Assembly: GCA_954871525.1 (NCBI GenBank) | Contig: OX940869.1 | Span: 24,208,001-24,272,000 of the forward strand | Reading direction: 5' to 3' | DNA from: Parietaria judaica | Lineage: Eukaryota > Streptophyta > Magnoliopsida > Rosales > Urticaceae | Length of the DNA: 64,000 bases | Shown: positions 40,523 through 52,733 of the stretch, piece by piece | Position numbering within the stretch: the first letter of the stretch is position 1 | Layout: each line of letters opens with the position of its first letter | Translations under genes and position numbers: made by a program | Notes under the pieces: model-generated | Database searches by the model: none | Told to the model about the DNA's origin: nothing | The model's input: only the letters and a program-made list of their open reading frames with translations

Positions 40523-42485
40523 ATTCCATGCTGCCCAAGAAAAGTGTGACTAGGTTTGACAAATAGTCTTTTGTGAGAAGGTTTGACTGTCACGAATAAA
40601 GAACTTAAAATGGTGCATGGTCTAGATTAGAAATGAGAATTTCTAAGGCGTGAACGACCATTGATGAACTTAATCACAATTAAGTGATGATCTATTACCG
40701 GATCATAGTGTAGTCCGTGCACTGTTAAGTTTATCAAGTATGAAATGTCTTCATATTGGACGGACTAGACTCACATCCGAAATCATCAAATAAGTCCGTC
40801 ACTGATGATAGTACGATAGGGTCGCTTAAATGATCAGATGGAATTAGGTTGACGTCCTGAGCATTATGGACTTGTACGGTTCAACTTATATAATCTTTGA
40901 TTTAATCGTTACAGAGTACAGCTTGGTACTCCTGATACTTTTATTTTGCGATTAGACGGTTGACCATGATAAGTTGCACAATAGCAGATATGGACAATAT
41001 CTTTATGATACTTATTGTGATTCATGGAAACAGATAAGTACTCATGATCAGCTCATTAGATTCATCATCTTATGAGTGAGTAGTTTGTAAGAATCATAAG
41101 AATAAGATAGTGTCATAAAAAAGGGCTGAACGGTAAATATCACCCTTTTGATGAATGTCATAATAAAACGAAAACCTAGCACACCAGATATCTGATTGAA
41201 TTAATGGACACCTATGTTCAGGAAGATAATTATCATACACACCAGATGCTGCCCAAGAAAAGTGTGACTAGCTTTACACGAGTTTGACTTGGTTTGGACT
41301 TTCCAATTTTGCGGCATAAGTACCTAAGTTTAGGTATTGGTGAAAAACTCTAAAATTAATTTGGTCCACTAGATCGGTCAATATTTAATCTCAACCACTG
41401 GATCATGATAATTAATTTGGAAGCCCTAATTCAAAAATAACTTGGTGACCAAGTTTAGATTTCTAAATTGGTTATTTAATTATATTCGTTAGATCAGTTT
41501 AGGATTTAATCTTAACCGTCGGATTGGAAATTAATTAATACATATATTTGGCATATAATTTTCGATCATAATGATGGTAGAAATCAAATTCGTGCTTGGA
41601 GACCAAGTAAATATATTTGACTTTGTGCTAAATCAATATAGTTCATTAGATTGGTTATGGAATTAATTTCAACAATTGGATCTAGCCTATTGATTTCGAA
41701 ATTTATATATATGTATATAGGGAATTAGAATTGTACTATATAAGGACATGATTGGTTAATTGATTGATTTACCAAGCCTTCCTTATTTGATTAAATCCCT
41801 AACTAATTTGAACCATTGGATACTTCTAGATTTAATCTGGACCATTCATTTGAGAGAATTAATTATATTTAACATATATAGAATTCGAAATTTAGGGGTG
41901 GGAATTTTTCATATCAGTCAGACCTTGAGCCTATATATAGGAGGCTCATACTATACATTTCAAACACCTCCCCAGAGCTAAAATTCGACCTCTTTCTCTA
42001 GAGTCTGCGAATTTTCTTAGCTTTTGATATCTCTTTTATGGTTCGGCTTAGTGAGACGTTGTTTTTCGGACGCTTTAAATGAACCTTCAGTTAAAAGTTT
42101 TGCGACGGAGTCCTGCCGGCGAAGCCCTCGCGTTTGTACGAGGAGTACAAGAGAATATCCCGGAAGATCACGCGAGTTTCCCTCAGCATCGGCGGAGCCC
42201 TTTCCGATTCAGAACGCGCAGCCGGAAGTCTAGTTGAGGTACGGCCTTATGCATTGGGTCAATAAATGGAAACCTTTATTTACTGCTGTAGATTATTAAT
42301 AATGAATTATGAAAAATTAAATTGCTAATAATTGATCAAATCTTGTAATCGTGATTATCTGATTGTCAATCCGTTGTACGGGATAACAAGTTTTCCACTT
42401 TAAATCTTTTTTTAAATGTTACCTAGATGGATTAACAGCTTAATTCGTGATAAATACGATGAGAATCGTAATGAAATTCCCAACA
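39021..42485 (+). mobile_element. Solo LTR, family C (copy 1), nested in the family A LTR
   Basis: Begins TGTTGGACATATGTCC and ends AATTCCCAACA. It is flanked by GCCAC (39016-39020 and 42486-42490), so it inserted after the outer LTR. It contains a TATATATAGG promoter-like stretch near 41932, a GT microsatellite at 40499-40522, and a 678-bp block (40561-41238) from another family C subtype. No internal retroelement genes are present. Four further family C copies occur at 47324, 52734 (reverse), 54671 and 57945. Confidence 0.93.
40528..41271 (+). repeat. Chimeric block between 26-bp direct repeats inside LTR copy C1
   Basis: ATGCTGCCCAAGAAAAGTGT... (26 bp) occurs at 40528-40553 and 41246-41271. 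Between them, 40561-41238 matches 47516-48189 of LTR copy C2 with about ten differences. The rest of C1 instead follows the copy at 54671. This indicates template switching or gene conversion between LTR subtypes. Confidence 0.8.
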
Positions 42486-43600
42486 GCCACATCATCCCGA
42501 AAAAGGAAGCTAAAGGGAGAATAAACAGCAAGGAGATGTTTGCAAGACTCCCAGGAGCACACATGATTCAGTGGATTGGAAATCGGACACCCGAAAGACT
42601 CTTTTCGGAGCTGCCAAAGTCTGGGACCCCAACCAGGCCCCGAAAACACCCCGAGCACTCCCATAGGCGCCAAGACCAGTCCCAGGACGCCTAAAAAGTC
42701 CCACATTGCTCATGAATGAAGCATTTTGAGTAACTCAAGATTACAAATAAAGCAGAAAATTCCACATTTCTTAGTAACGAAGGAGATGAGGAATCCCAAG
42801 GCTATAAATAAAGGGTCTCTCCTCTTTTCAATGCACACAATCTCGAGAATAGACACACTCGAATTTGGAGACGAAGAATTTTCTCCCGAGCATCCTTCTC
42901 CCTCAAATTCGCCCCCTCTCCTTCGGCCACCTTCGGCTTGCGCAATGTCACCCCCGTAGCTCACCAGGAAGGCCCGACTTGGGATAAGCCTCGCCAGAAA
43001 GGTTGTCGCTACCACAAATACTTGCCAGTAAGGCTCTACCCGACGCCGAACCTTGCCAAGCGCGCGTACATTGCCAAGGAGTTTGCCAAGAACGACGACA
43101 TTCCCCGGAGCTCGCCAGGAAGAACAGTTTTGCATTGGAGCACGTCATAACGACGACCTCCGTTGGAACTCTCTAGGTCATCAAGATCGCGCTCACCCTC
43201 GAGATTCTCATGCCACGCCATCCGCTGACGACCTCACCCACAGGGATTCATATCATCGTCAGGGACATCAGTCCTCGGATTTCACTAACCCCTGAACTAC
43301 GTGATGACCTGATTCGCCTAGACTACTAGACGATACGTAGACAGCCTTTCTATAGTGACAGGGTCCGGCATCAATATTTCTCTTTTTTTTGCAGGTCCTC
43401 CTCGCCGCCAGGGACGTCGCCAAGGAAGGAAAACACGACGATGAGACAATTTATGCAGTGTTGAAGATGACGATTCGTGTTCAACCCAGTCAACATGCGT
43501 AAACTCCACACCCGACTGCCCACGCGACCATAGGGTCCGGCCGTGGGCTCGAACCATGGACCAAGTACACGTTAATCGCAATTCGCGCATTAACAAGTAC

Positions 43601-44400
43601 TAAGTTAATATTGATGACGTAAGTACTTAAGTTATTATCATTTATTAGTGACATACGTACATAAGTTATTATCATATACATAAAATATGTAAATGAGTGG
43701 ATAAATTTACAAAAATATCATATGGAGTCTCCAACGCCATTACATTACACATGTTTCACCCCTAAACTTTTGAAAAACCTTAAAATTTACCATTTTTTTT
43801 ATTTTCAATTTTGACATTGATTCACAATGTTTGAATTTTCAAATTTTATTTTATTTTATTTTTTTAACCTTAAAATTACACTGATTTAGATGAAGCATAT
43901 TGAAGAGTTGACTTCACCGGATTCCGTCTACAATTGGATGTCTTAACTCGTTGCATCGATGCGCTTCTTCAACATCGACCCGTCGCGCCGTCGGCTCGTC
44001 TTGACGAATAAAAAATATATGAGATTTTACAATGAAGCCACAAAGACGAGGGGAAATACAAAGATATATTTTACGATGAGCCCGCTGACAAAATCGCAGA
44101 ATACGGCGAGACCTTCTACGAGCCCATGTACGATGAAACGGAGTACGCTGAAATTTTCTACGGCGAGGCTTTGTACCATGAAGTGTATGTTGATGTCGTA
44201 TACGACAAAATAATGTATGATAAAGTGGATAACGATGAAGAGAAAGGTGATAGTGTATTTATCATTGCTTTTGATCTGTGGTCAGACCCAACAGAAATGG
44301 TCGATGTTGCTTTGGTTTCGGGCAAGTCCACCGAGGCGGCCACACCGAACAAGTCATGCAAGCTTTGGCCTGTTGTGGTTCTATTTTTTCAACCGGGCCC
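43601..44400. other. Unrecognised region with an acidic Tyr/Asp/Glu-rich open frame
   Basis: From a TGA near 44028, the plus frame stays open to 44437. It encodes a strongly acidic stretch with recurring aromatic-Tyr-Asp/Glu units (FYDEPAD, EYGETF, FYEPMYDETEYAEIF, VYDKIMYDK). Related TTTTACNATGA units occur just upstream in another frame. No start codon fits before 44126 and no family is recognised. The frame runs into the LTR relic at 44406, so it may be a gene or repeat fragment. Confidence 0.35.
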
Positions 44401-44405
44401 ATTAC

Positions 44406-45440
44406 TGTTTGTCGACTTTTCTGGGCTAGAGGCTTGATTCACTGTTCTTATAGAGACTAGACCCTCCACTAACAGTTGGACCGGAACCGGACCCTCCGAC
44501 TCCTTACTACAAAGTCCCCGAACCTCTGCTTAGGCGGTCGGACGGGGCTCAGGATATAGGTCGGCAACCGCTAAAAACCGAAACCTCCGTAGGGCAGGTC
44601 GACGATCGTTCGAGGATTAGACTCTGAAACCTGGTAGATCGGAACCTCTGCTAACCGTCGGAACGGAACTGGGTCCTCCAACCCATTAGCGCAAAGTTCC
44701 TGAACCTCCGCCTAGGCGGTCGGACAGGACTCGGGATATAAGTCGGCTACCGTTGAGAACAAGAACCTCTATAGGGCAGGTCGACTCTTGAATCTTGAGT
44801 CGTCGGTGTGTCTTGGGGAACCGGGTGGTGATGATATATGATGTTTCACCTCGTCACGTATAGCGAGGCTGCCTACATACCCATTTCACCGATCAGGTCA
44901 TCACGTAGTTTAGAGTGGGAGTTAAGAGAGTCGTACGTGAGCTTGCCTGGGCAAGCCGGGAAGTAAAAGTGGAGACGGGGGTCGCACGACGCTCAGACCT
45001 TCCTTTGGTGCATCCTCCATTCTAGCTAGTTTATTCGCCTTTATCCCAGGGGAGTCGGGGATTCCTCCAGCGCCTTCTCTCTAGGTAGCTCGTCCACTCC
45101 CCCTAGATCATTTGAATCAAATACCGTTTGATACAAATGAAGCTCCTATTATAGGAGAGACCGGGGACCTCTTTTCAATAAAACATTGTTGTTTTAGCCC
45201 CGACGCACCATACGGTTCGCGCGTTGTCATAGCGCGTGTCCGCACTGTACAACGCGCAGCTCAATCCGAGGCCCCGTTACGGCGCGCGAACGATGTGTTT
45301 TATTATATAACTTCTATCTTGATAGTAAAATTTATTTTCATACTTTTTGGGCTTCTCATTTTGAAGATATAGGCCTCCGGGGGAGTTTGGGCCTAAAATT
45401 AATTTGGGAAAAAATCACCCACATCAGGTGCAATTTATTT
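44406..45440 (-). mobile_element. LTR relic, family B, reverse orientation, with a tandem duplication
   Basis: On the minus strand it contains CTACGTGATGACCTGATC and ATGTAGGCAGCC, the LTR signature seen at 22423 and 43333. It appears to end in GTCGACAAACA (plus-strand start 44406). A unit of about 178 bp is duplicated (44460-44602 and 44638-44786), sharing GGCGGTCGGAC and AGGGCAGGTCGAC. The GAGAAGCCCAA segment and the duplicated unit match the LTR at 62.6-63.4 kb. The right boundary is approximate and no target duplication was found. Confidence 0.6.
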
Positions 45441-45743
45441 ACACGTATTTTGGAAGAGCTATATTCGGAGATTAATTTTGTTATGAAAACTCGAGGTCAA
45501 CATCAAAAGGTCGTTGCAACGACTATGTTTAAAACTTAAAGTTGTCGCAACGAAATCCGATTCTGAAAGTTTATATGCAATATTATATGACGGGAGAATG
45601 CGAGCTTTAAAATATATATATTATATAAGTTTTATACAAACGGTTTCAACTCGGTGAATCTCGTATTTGTTCTAGTGACATGGAGATTAAAACAAAAAAA
45701 GTGTAGCTAGTTTACATAACAGAACTATTAATCCATATCTTAA

Positions 45744-45779
<36 letters not shown>

Positions 45780-47318
45780 TTTTAGGTTTATAGCTTTCTT
45801 CGTGTAACTGTCATTTCACGCAATTACAAGCTTCTCATTCGTTCATATCATGCAGCAAAATATGGAATATTGGAGTGGTATTACACGATAATGAGTTTTG
45901 TTGACTATAACTTAACTAAGAATAGAATAATCAACGTTTTTACTAATTCAAAGATAAAAAATTATCCCAAATATATTCAACATTTCGTCATGTTGTGTCC
46001 TCCTTCGTGCAATATCCTATGCCCATAAAGTCGTAAACCTTGGTCGGCAATCGCCAGGCATCAATTGCCCATTGGACTTACTTCAAGGAGACCCTATGTT
46101 TATCTGCAGCGATATCGGAATTAATTGGTTTTTTTCCATGTTGCCAAAAAAATTGGCGTCTGGTTACAGTCGTGGAGAGCTTCTGATTTTTGTTTCAAAC
46201 AGTGTCGTACTGATTTCACAGATCACGTTTGGTTACTAGTTGTCTCTGTTTTCGCAAACCGGTCTAGCAGACTGGTGAAATTTTAATGAAGGAAACCAGA
46301 AAACGACTTGAAGTTATTCTGTGTTTTGGTCAACAACTCAATCGCACAAAATATAACTATAATAAATATATTATCATTCTATAAAATATTATATAATTTC
46401 TAACAAGATACTATTGTAATATTATCGTTTAGTTAAATTATTAAAATTATTTGTATCGTTAAGATATTATTATGATATTAATATGATATTAACGAATGAA
46501 CGTAACCTATTCGTATTATTAAATGCTAGCTTAATTACAATAAACTCATGCTACAAAAGACATTCACTACTTTATATAACATTATTTAAACATGTAATTA
46601 GAGTAATTAAATTTGAATATATTTTTTTATTAATGTAAATATTTTTAGGCATAATATTAATATATATATATAAATATTGCTTTCAAATCAAACCCTACTA
46701 TATTTTTAGTAACGTAAATTGTGTTTGATTTAATTATTATATTTACTTTTTAATTCAGTTTAAAGACAAATTTACAAAAAGGTCAACCAAACAGTGTTTT
46801 GAAAATCAAACTCCCAAACTGTTTTGCTAGATTGAACTCTCAGGTTGATTTCTGAAACTAAATTGCAAAACTGGTTTTCCAAACTAGTTAACCAAATGCT
46901 ATCTTTTGTCCTGGTTCTAGATATAAAACGTCCTGTTTTTTTTTTACCGGAAAAGAGAATCGAGAAAATTAAAAAAAAAGAAAAGAAAACCGGACAGCGA
47001 GAAAAAAATTCGGGATAAAATGAAACAATACAAATACCATGTCTAAATTATCAAAATCAAATACCAAATCTAAAATATAAAACATAAGAACACATAAGAC
47101 ATAAAAAATATTATCATATAATAAAATTCTAATAAATATATGTATTATTTAAGTAAACCAAAATTTTAATGATAATATGAAGAAATAATAATATTAGTTC
47201 TGTCACTGGATTCCAGAAAAGAAAATTGTACGAAATACTAATTTAGCTACAAACTTTTTTTAAAAAACTACCCATTGTGTGTTTTAAAATTGACAAGTTT
47301 TTGAAAAGATTTGTACAA
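45441..47318. other. AT-rich intergenic, no gene recognised
   Basis: A TA array lies at about 45748-45778. A patch at 46020-46330 is GC-richer but has no recognisable frame. Nothing else is supported. Confidence 0.5.
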
Positions 47319-48940
47319 AATAGTGTTGGACATATTTTATATATGCCCTCTATTCAGATGCTAATCCTGCTCACATAAGATTATGGTCGTTTGCCTAGAA
47401 TGAATAATACTTATTAAAGTTATCTTATATAGTTGTCTTCGGATTATAAATAGATAATATTAATTGAATGTTTGATCCATAGTTCTTTAATGTTGCTATC
47501 GTGCTCAGTCATCACAAATAGTCTTTTGTGAGAAGGTTTGACTGTCACGAATAAAGAACTTAAAATGGTCCATGGTCTAGATTAGAAATGAGAATTTCTA
47601 AGGCGTGAACGACCATTGATGAACTTAATCACAATTAGGTGATGATCTATTACCGGATCATAGTGTAGTACGTGCACTGTTAAGTTTATCAAGTATGAAA
47701 TGTCTTCATATTGGACGGACTAGACTCACATCCGAAATCATCAAATAAGTCCGTCACTGATGATAGTACGATAGGGTCGCTTAAATGATCAGATGGAATT
47801 AGGTTGACGTCCGGAGCATTATGGACTTGTACGGTTCAACTTATATAATCTTTAATCGTTACAGAGTACAACTTGGAACTCCTGATACTTTTATTTTGGG
47901 ATTAGACGGTTGACCATGATAAGTTGCACAATAGCAGATATGGACAATATCTTTATGATATTCTTATTGTGATTCATGGAAACAGATAAGTACTCATGAT
48001 CAGCTCATTAGATTCATCATCTTATGAGTGAGTAGTTTGTAAGAATCATAAGAATAAGATAGTGTCATAAAAAGGGCAGAACGGTAAATATCACCCTTTT
48101 GATGAATGTCATAATAAAACGAAAACCTAGCACACCAGATATCTGATTGAATTAATGGACACCTATGTTCAGGAAGATAATTATCATACTCACTTGAGAG
48201 TTCAGCCGAGAGCTATAGTGGAATGTAATAGAGGCTGGTAAAAGTATTCGCTTTTACCGTAGCTCGAGTGTGTACGTCCATTAGTCCCCTTTGTAGCTCC
48301 ACAAAGGATGACACCGCAAATATATTCAAATGTTTCATTTGAATAGGATACTCCAATTAGACTAGGTCCGTGATTATTATCACGAATTACTGATTACCCT
48401 AAATAGTGGCAAAAGTACCAAAGTTTGGTATGCCAGTGAAACTGCGAAAAAGATGATTCAATTTAATCCTAAGACATCCCTAGGTTTGTGGGAAATTAAA
48501 TTCTGGTACAATTATCTTTTTGAATCGTGTCATTCTGACAGACGGTTTGAGACTTATGATAATAACAGTTTTTAGTCCTAGACTAAAAATGACACTGTTA
48601 TTTAAATCGAAAATTAGAGAAATTAAATATTGGCATTTATACCTGAAATATTTAATGAGAGAAATCGAATAATAATTTTGAATTATAATTATATTTTCAA
48701 AATTAAATCTTTGAAAATATAAAGATTTGATTTATTAAATCTTTTAGGGTATTTTCTGAAAAAGATTTGATTTGGATTTATTCTTTATTTGATTTAATTA
48801 AATCAAATCTTAGAGTGAATATCTCCAACTAGTTGAGTAAATCTCTCACAGTTGGTTGAGAGATTTTCTTAAAGCGGTTGGGCCATTCCCTATAAATAGG
48901 GAACACCTGAAACCGAAAAATACACACTCTCACATTCTCA

Positions 48941-48948
<8 letters not shown>

Positions 48949-49010
<62 letters not shown>
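48949..49010 (+). repeat. CT microsatellite in LTR leader
   Basis: An almost perfect CT array of about 60 bp with one TTT interruption, just downstream of the LTR TATA box. Confidence 0.9.
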
Positions 49011-49013
<3 letters not shown>

Positions 49014-49309
49014 ATAGTTTCTGCAAATTTCTCTGAGCTCCTCTCAGGGTTTTTCGACTTTAGGGTTTAGGGTTTTATCTAGTCGGATCCCACACCTCCT
49101 GGCGACGTAGTCCTGGAGAATACATCGGAAGACTTCTGTGAAGAAGAGCTCAAAAATCAAGAACGAGTTAACTAAATTAAAATAATTAATTCATTGCGAT
49201 CGGGAAAATTAATTGTAAATTGATTTTGAAACAGACGGTTTGACAGGGTTATTGGTATGTAACTCTTACTCAGTAAACATTTTTAAAGGTCAAACCGTGT
49301 GACTTAATC

Positions 49310-49999
49310 CAGAGGCGAAGCCAGAAAACTTCAGGAGTGGGGGCGAAAAATAACATAATGTAATTTTTTTAAAATAAGATGGAATATTAAAACACGTAAT
49401 ATAATAACATATATTGCATTACAATTGTCATTTATAAAATTTTATCAACTTAAATAATTTATTATAATCACTTTATCGATACAATAAAATATATTTTTCT
49501 TAGATTCTTATACTTAATTCTTAATTTTTTTATGAAAGATAATTTTAAAAAGATTCTCGAATATTCAGTCATTGTATGATAAATTAATATTTGAATAACA
49601 TGAATATGGGATAGTTTAATGATGTATGTGTTAAATTTTTTTTTAATAATAGACTTAAATAAAATGTGTGTGAATTATTAAATATATGTATTAGTTGTGA
49701 CGGATAATATTTTTTTTTTAACTTTTTAGTAATTTATATAGATTTGCCATTGAAAATAAAAAATAATGAAGAAGGAAAAAAAATGCATATTTATGTCTAT
49801 GGTGGGAATTGAACCTTGGACCTCTCATCAAAAAGTAAAGTTAAGTTGTACATCTTTTTCCACTACACCACAATGTAAGATTACCAATTTAATGAGTAAT
49901 GATCGTATAAATATTTTAAAATATTAGAAAATTTAACTCGGAATCTCGGATTGAGTGGGGGCGGCCGATCCCGCTCGGCCAAATGTAAAATCGCCCCTG
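49310..49999. mobile_element. Non-autonomous hAT element, 690 bp, inside LTR copy C2
   Basis: Left end CAGAGGCGAAGCCAG and right end CGCCCCTG (CAGGGGCG reversed) form short terminal inverted repeats. The flanking 8-bp duplication ACTTAATC is perfect (49302-49309 and 50000-50007), as hAT elements make. GTGGGGGCG patches lie inside each end. The interior is AT-rich and codes for nothing recognisable. It inserted after the LTR. Confidence 0.92.
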
Positions 50000-50366
50000 A
50001 CTTAATCAATGATTATAATTTCTTATAGGTCGGCGGTGACTATTTTTCAGTCTAGATCCGCAGATACGACCACGAATCGACATCATAGCGATATCGATTC
50101 CTGCAAATAGATATTTTGTTAATAAGTCCTTTCAGAAAAGTATATTATTATTATTGACCATTTCCATTTATCCAAACTAAAATCATATTATAATCGTCTT
50201 ATCAAAATTTAAAGTACGAGTAGATAGTATTTGATTCGCTACATAAAATAAAGAAAACAAAAAGTTATGCTTAAAATTAATTTTAATTTGTTTTTTTTTT
50301 TAAAATTTATCTAACCTAATCCATATTTCATTTTGTCAAGATATTAAGAAAGAAAGAAAAAAAATG

Positions 50367-50481
50367 GGAAAATACATTATATAATGATGAAAGTAGGTAA
50401 AATTCGAAACTTGGTGATTAATGTCCCAAAATTCGAAAATTAGTGATGCTCACTGTTTTCTTCCATTTTCGCCCCTTGAGT
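50367..50481 (+). repeat. Left terminal inverted repeat of the 9.3-kb element
   Basis: Starts GGAAAATACATTATATAATG and continues through AATTCGAAACTTGGTGATTA to CGCCCCTTGAGT. It aligns almost throughout with the reverse complement of 59546-59660. Confidence 0.85.
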
Positions 50482-52733
50482 ATATAATAAAAAAAAACAC
50501 TTTATTTGCCGACATTCTATTCGTGGGAAGGACCAGTTCTCCTTGTTTGGATCCGAGAATCTTTTCAATGGGGGGACAAGAGAAGTTACGAGGTGGGTCA
50601 GACGCTCGTGTTCCTCAACTCGTTGTCATCACAAAAAGCCACAAAAATGCCCTTCCTACGCTGCCACTGTAAGCATCCGAAACCCTAATCTCTTATTTTT
50701 TGGTCCATTACTTGCTTTTAGGGCATGGAAACCATAGATCTGGGCGTAGAGCCACTGCATTGCATGGTTTGACACGGCGGTTAGCACCACTGTAGTCGGA
50801 ATACTCAACATCAAACTCGGTGATGCTACTCCCGAAGTCGGGGTTTGTAACCCCGTATTTGGTGACAGCCTCTCCGAAGTCGGTGTTTTATATCTGATGC
50901 AAACTCTCGATCTGTGTAGGAGCATTACAATATCTGAGGTCGGTGATTTTATCCACCGAGTTCGGAGATATTTGTCTCCGACGGAGTTCGGAGATACTTA
51001 TGCTCGACGTCGGCGATGATGCTAACTCCGAACTCGGTGATGCTAACCCTGAACTCGGTTAGAGAGCTATCTCCGAATTCGAGTGTAACAACTCCTAAAT
51101 CGGAAATGGTATCCTCGACATCGGAGATAACATCATTGACATCGGAAGTTTTATAATTCGAATTCGGTGATTTCTATCTCCGACATATGTGTCGTGGCAA
51201 TTTTGTTTGGAACCAACTGCATCCCTTTGCACCATTAACGTCTTACTGTTTTTCTATATTCCAGATCCGGTGAGGTTCTAGGACGGGCATCTACATAATG
51301 GGTTAGTGATTTATCCTCATAGACCTCTATGTCGCGTTTGGTCGCGTGACATAGTAGGTCAGCGATGTATCCTCACAAAATTTCAGTTGATGATTTTGTG
51401 TGCAGAGTCTCGCAGGTGCACATGGCATCGATCCGTCCATGAGGGCTTTAATATAAGTCCAGGGAAATAATAAGTACGAGAAGTATTTGTTACTTTTTCC
51501 CAGCTTCATCACATTTATGGATTTGGTGCCGAGCCTTGTCCCGTATGCCAGGCATTGCCTTGGAGTACAGGGGAGGACGAGAAGGTTGACGACTACTCTT
51601 TGTCGTGCTCGCTCGATCTTGTTGCAGGTTGGGGAGTGACGATGAACTGTATCAGGCTCAACCTCGTCGGTAGGATAGATAAGGGTTTGACTGATCTCTC
51701 CCAACCTGCCTACAGAGGATGAATTTGAGTTTAAGCGATTCAGATGTCCCTGAGGGAAGTATGACATTGCCCTAGAAGGAACCTTGGAATGGAATCTTGT
51801 GAGAGGTTGGACGACTTTGCGATAATTTTATTCTATCAGCCAATCTTCTCAACGACAATGAGCAATGGACGGCGGACACAGACAAAGAAGCAATACGGAA
51901 CGTGTCTGATAATCGCATTTCAATTTTCAATGAAATCGAGGAGCTAACACGTGAAGTATTTGTTCAGGAAACGCACACGGAAGCACTACTGGAAGTTGGG
52001 ATATCGCATTTCCCGAGATTGACATATTGAGAGTCTCCTCTTCCAGAAAAGACGTGCCAAATATTGTTTCTCAATCTTGATTGAAATTAATGAGCGATTT
52101 ATGAAATTTATATCCGTGTTGTAAAGTTTTCCGAAGTTATGAAATATATATCCGTGTTGTAAAGTTTTCCGAAGTTATGAAATGTATATCTGTGTTATAA
52201 AGTTTCCCGATGTATGAAATGTATCTTTCCTATGTATTTTCATTGATTAATATTGAAAATATAGGTTTTATTTATTTTCGCCGTTTAAATAAAATCTTCA
52301 TTAATCAAAATCGGACATAGACATATTTACGAGTGTGAAAAATCATCGACCTCGAAAGTATCACCCACCAACTTTGGGAACATCGATTACCGACTTTGGT
52401 AGCATCACCCACCTACGCCGGAAAAATGACGACGGTTATAAATGCATGTCTTTTCATGCACGGTTATCAATAGGCTTATTGATTTTATATTTGAATCTCC
52501 GAATTCTGACATTTATCATCTCAGAATTCGAATATCTGCATAAATGATTACGAGATCAAAATAAACAAAGTCGGATATTTATTCTCTCCAAATAAATTAT
52601 ATCTGAATTCGGTGGTTAATATCATCGACCTTTGAAATATAATAAACTGACTTTGAGGTTATAAATGCAGCCCTCGGAAATTAAAACCCATAATTTAAAA
52701 ATCGATCATTCATATCTCTGATTTTGGTCTTTT

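Larger units (their letters stand above)
38845..43595 (+). mobile_element. Solo LTR, family A, split by a nested LTR; exact target duplication
   Basis: Left part 38845-39020 begins TGTTATGCGTATTTTTTG and right part 42491-43595 ends TTCGCGCATTAACA. The outer flanks carry AGTAC (38840-38844 and 43596-43600). The ends and the ACGTAGACAGCC and TTTTTTTGCAGGTCCTCC stretches match the solo LTR at 21235. The LTR's own length is about 1280 bp. It has a TATA-type CTATAAATAAAGG near 42812. The interruption is a younger solo LTR of a different family at 39021-42485. Confidence 0.93.
47324..50105 (+). mobile_element. Solo LTR, family C (copy 2), carrying a hAT insertion; exact target duplication
   Basis: Begins TGTTGGACATATTTTATA and ends GATTCCTGCA, with AATAG at 47319-47323 and 50106-50110. 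A promoter-like CTATAAATAGGG lies at 48890, followed by a CT microsatellite (48949-49010). Without the hAT element (49310-49999) the LTR is about 2.08 kb. It is the same subtype as the reverse copy at 52734. Confidence 0.93.

Noticed and set aside
49800..49870. tRNA-like GAATTGAACC...CTACACCAC stretch
   Set aside because: It is internal sequence of the hAT element and does not fold as a tRNA.
51327..51767. 146-codon minus-strand frame
   Set aside because: No recognisable domain. It is opposite a more protein-like but broken plus-strand reading inside a transposon.
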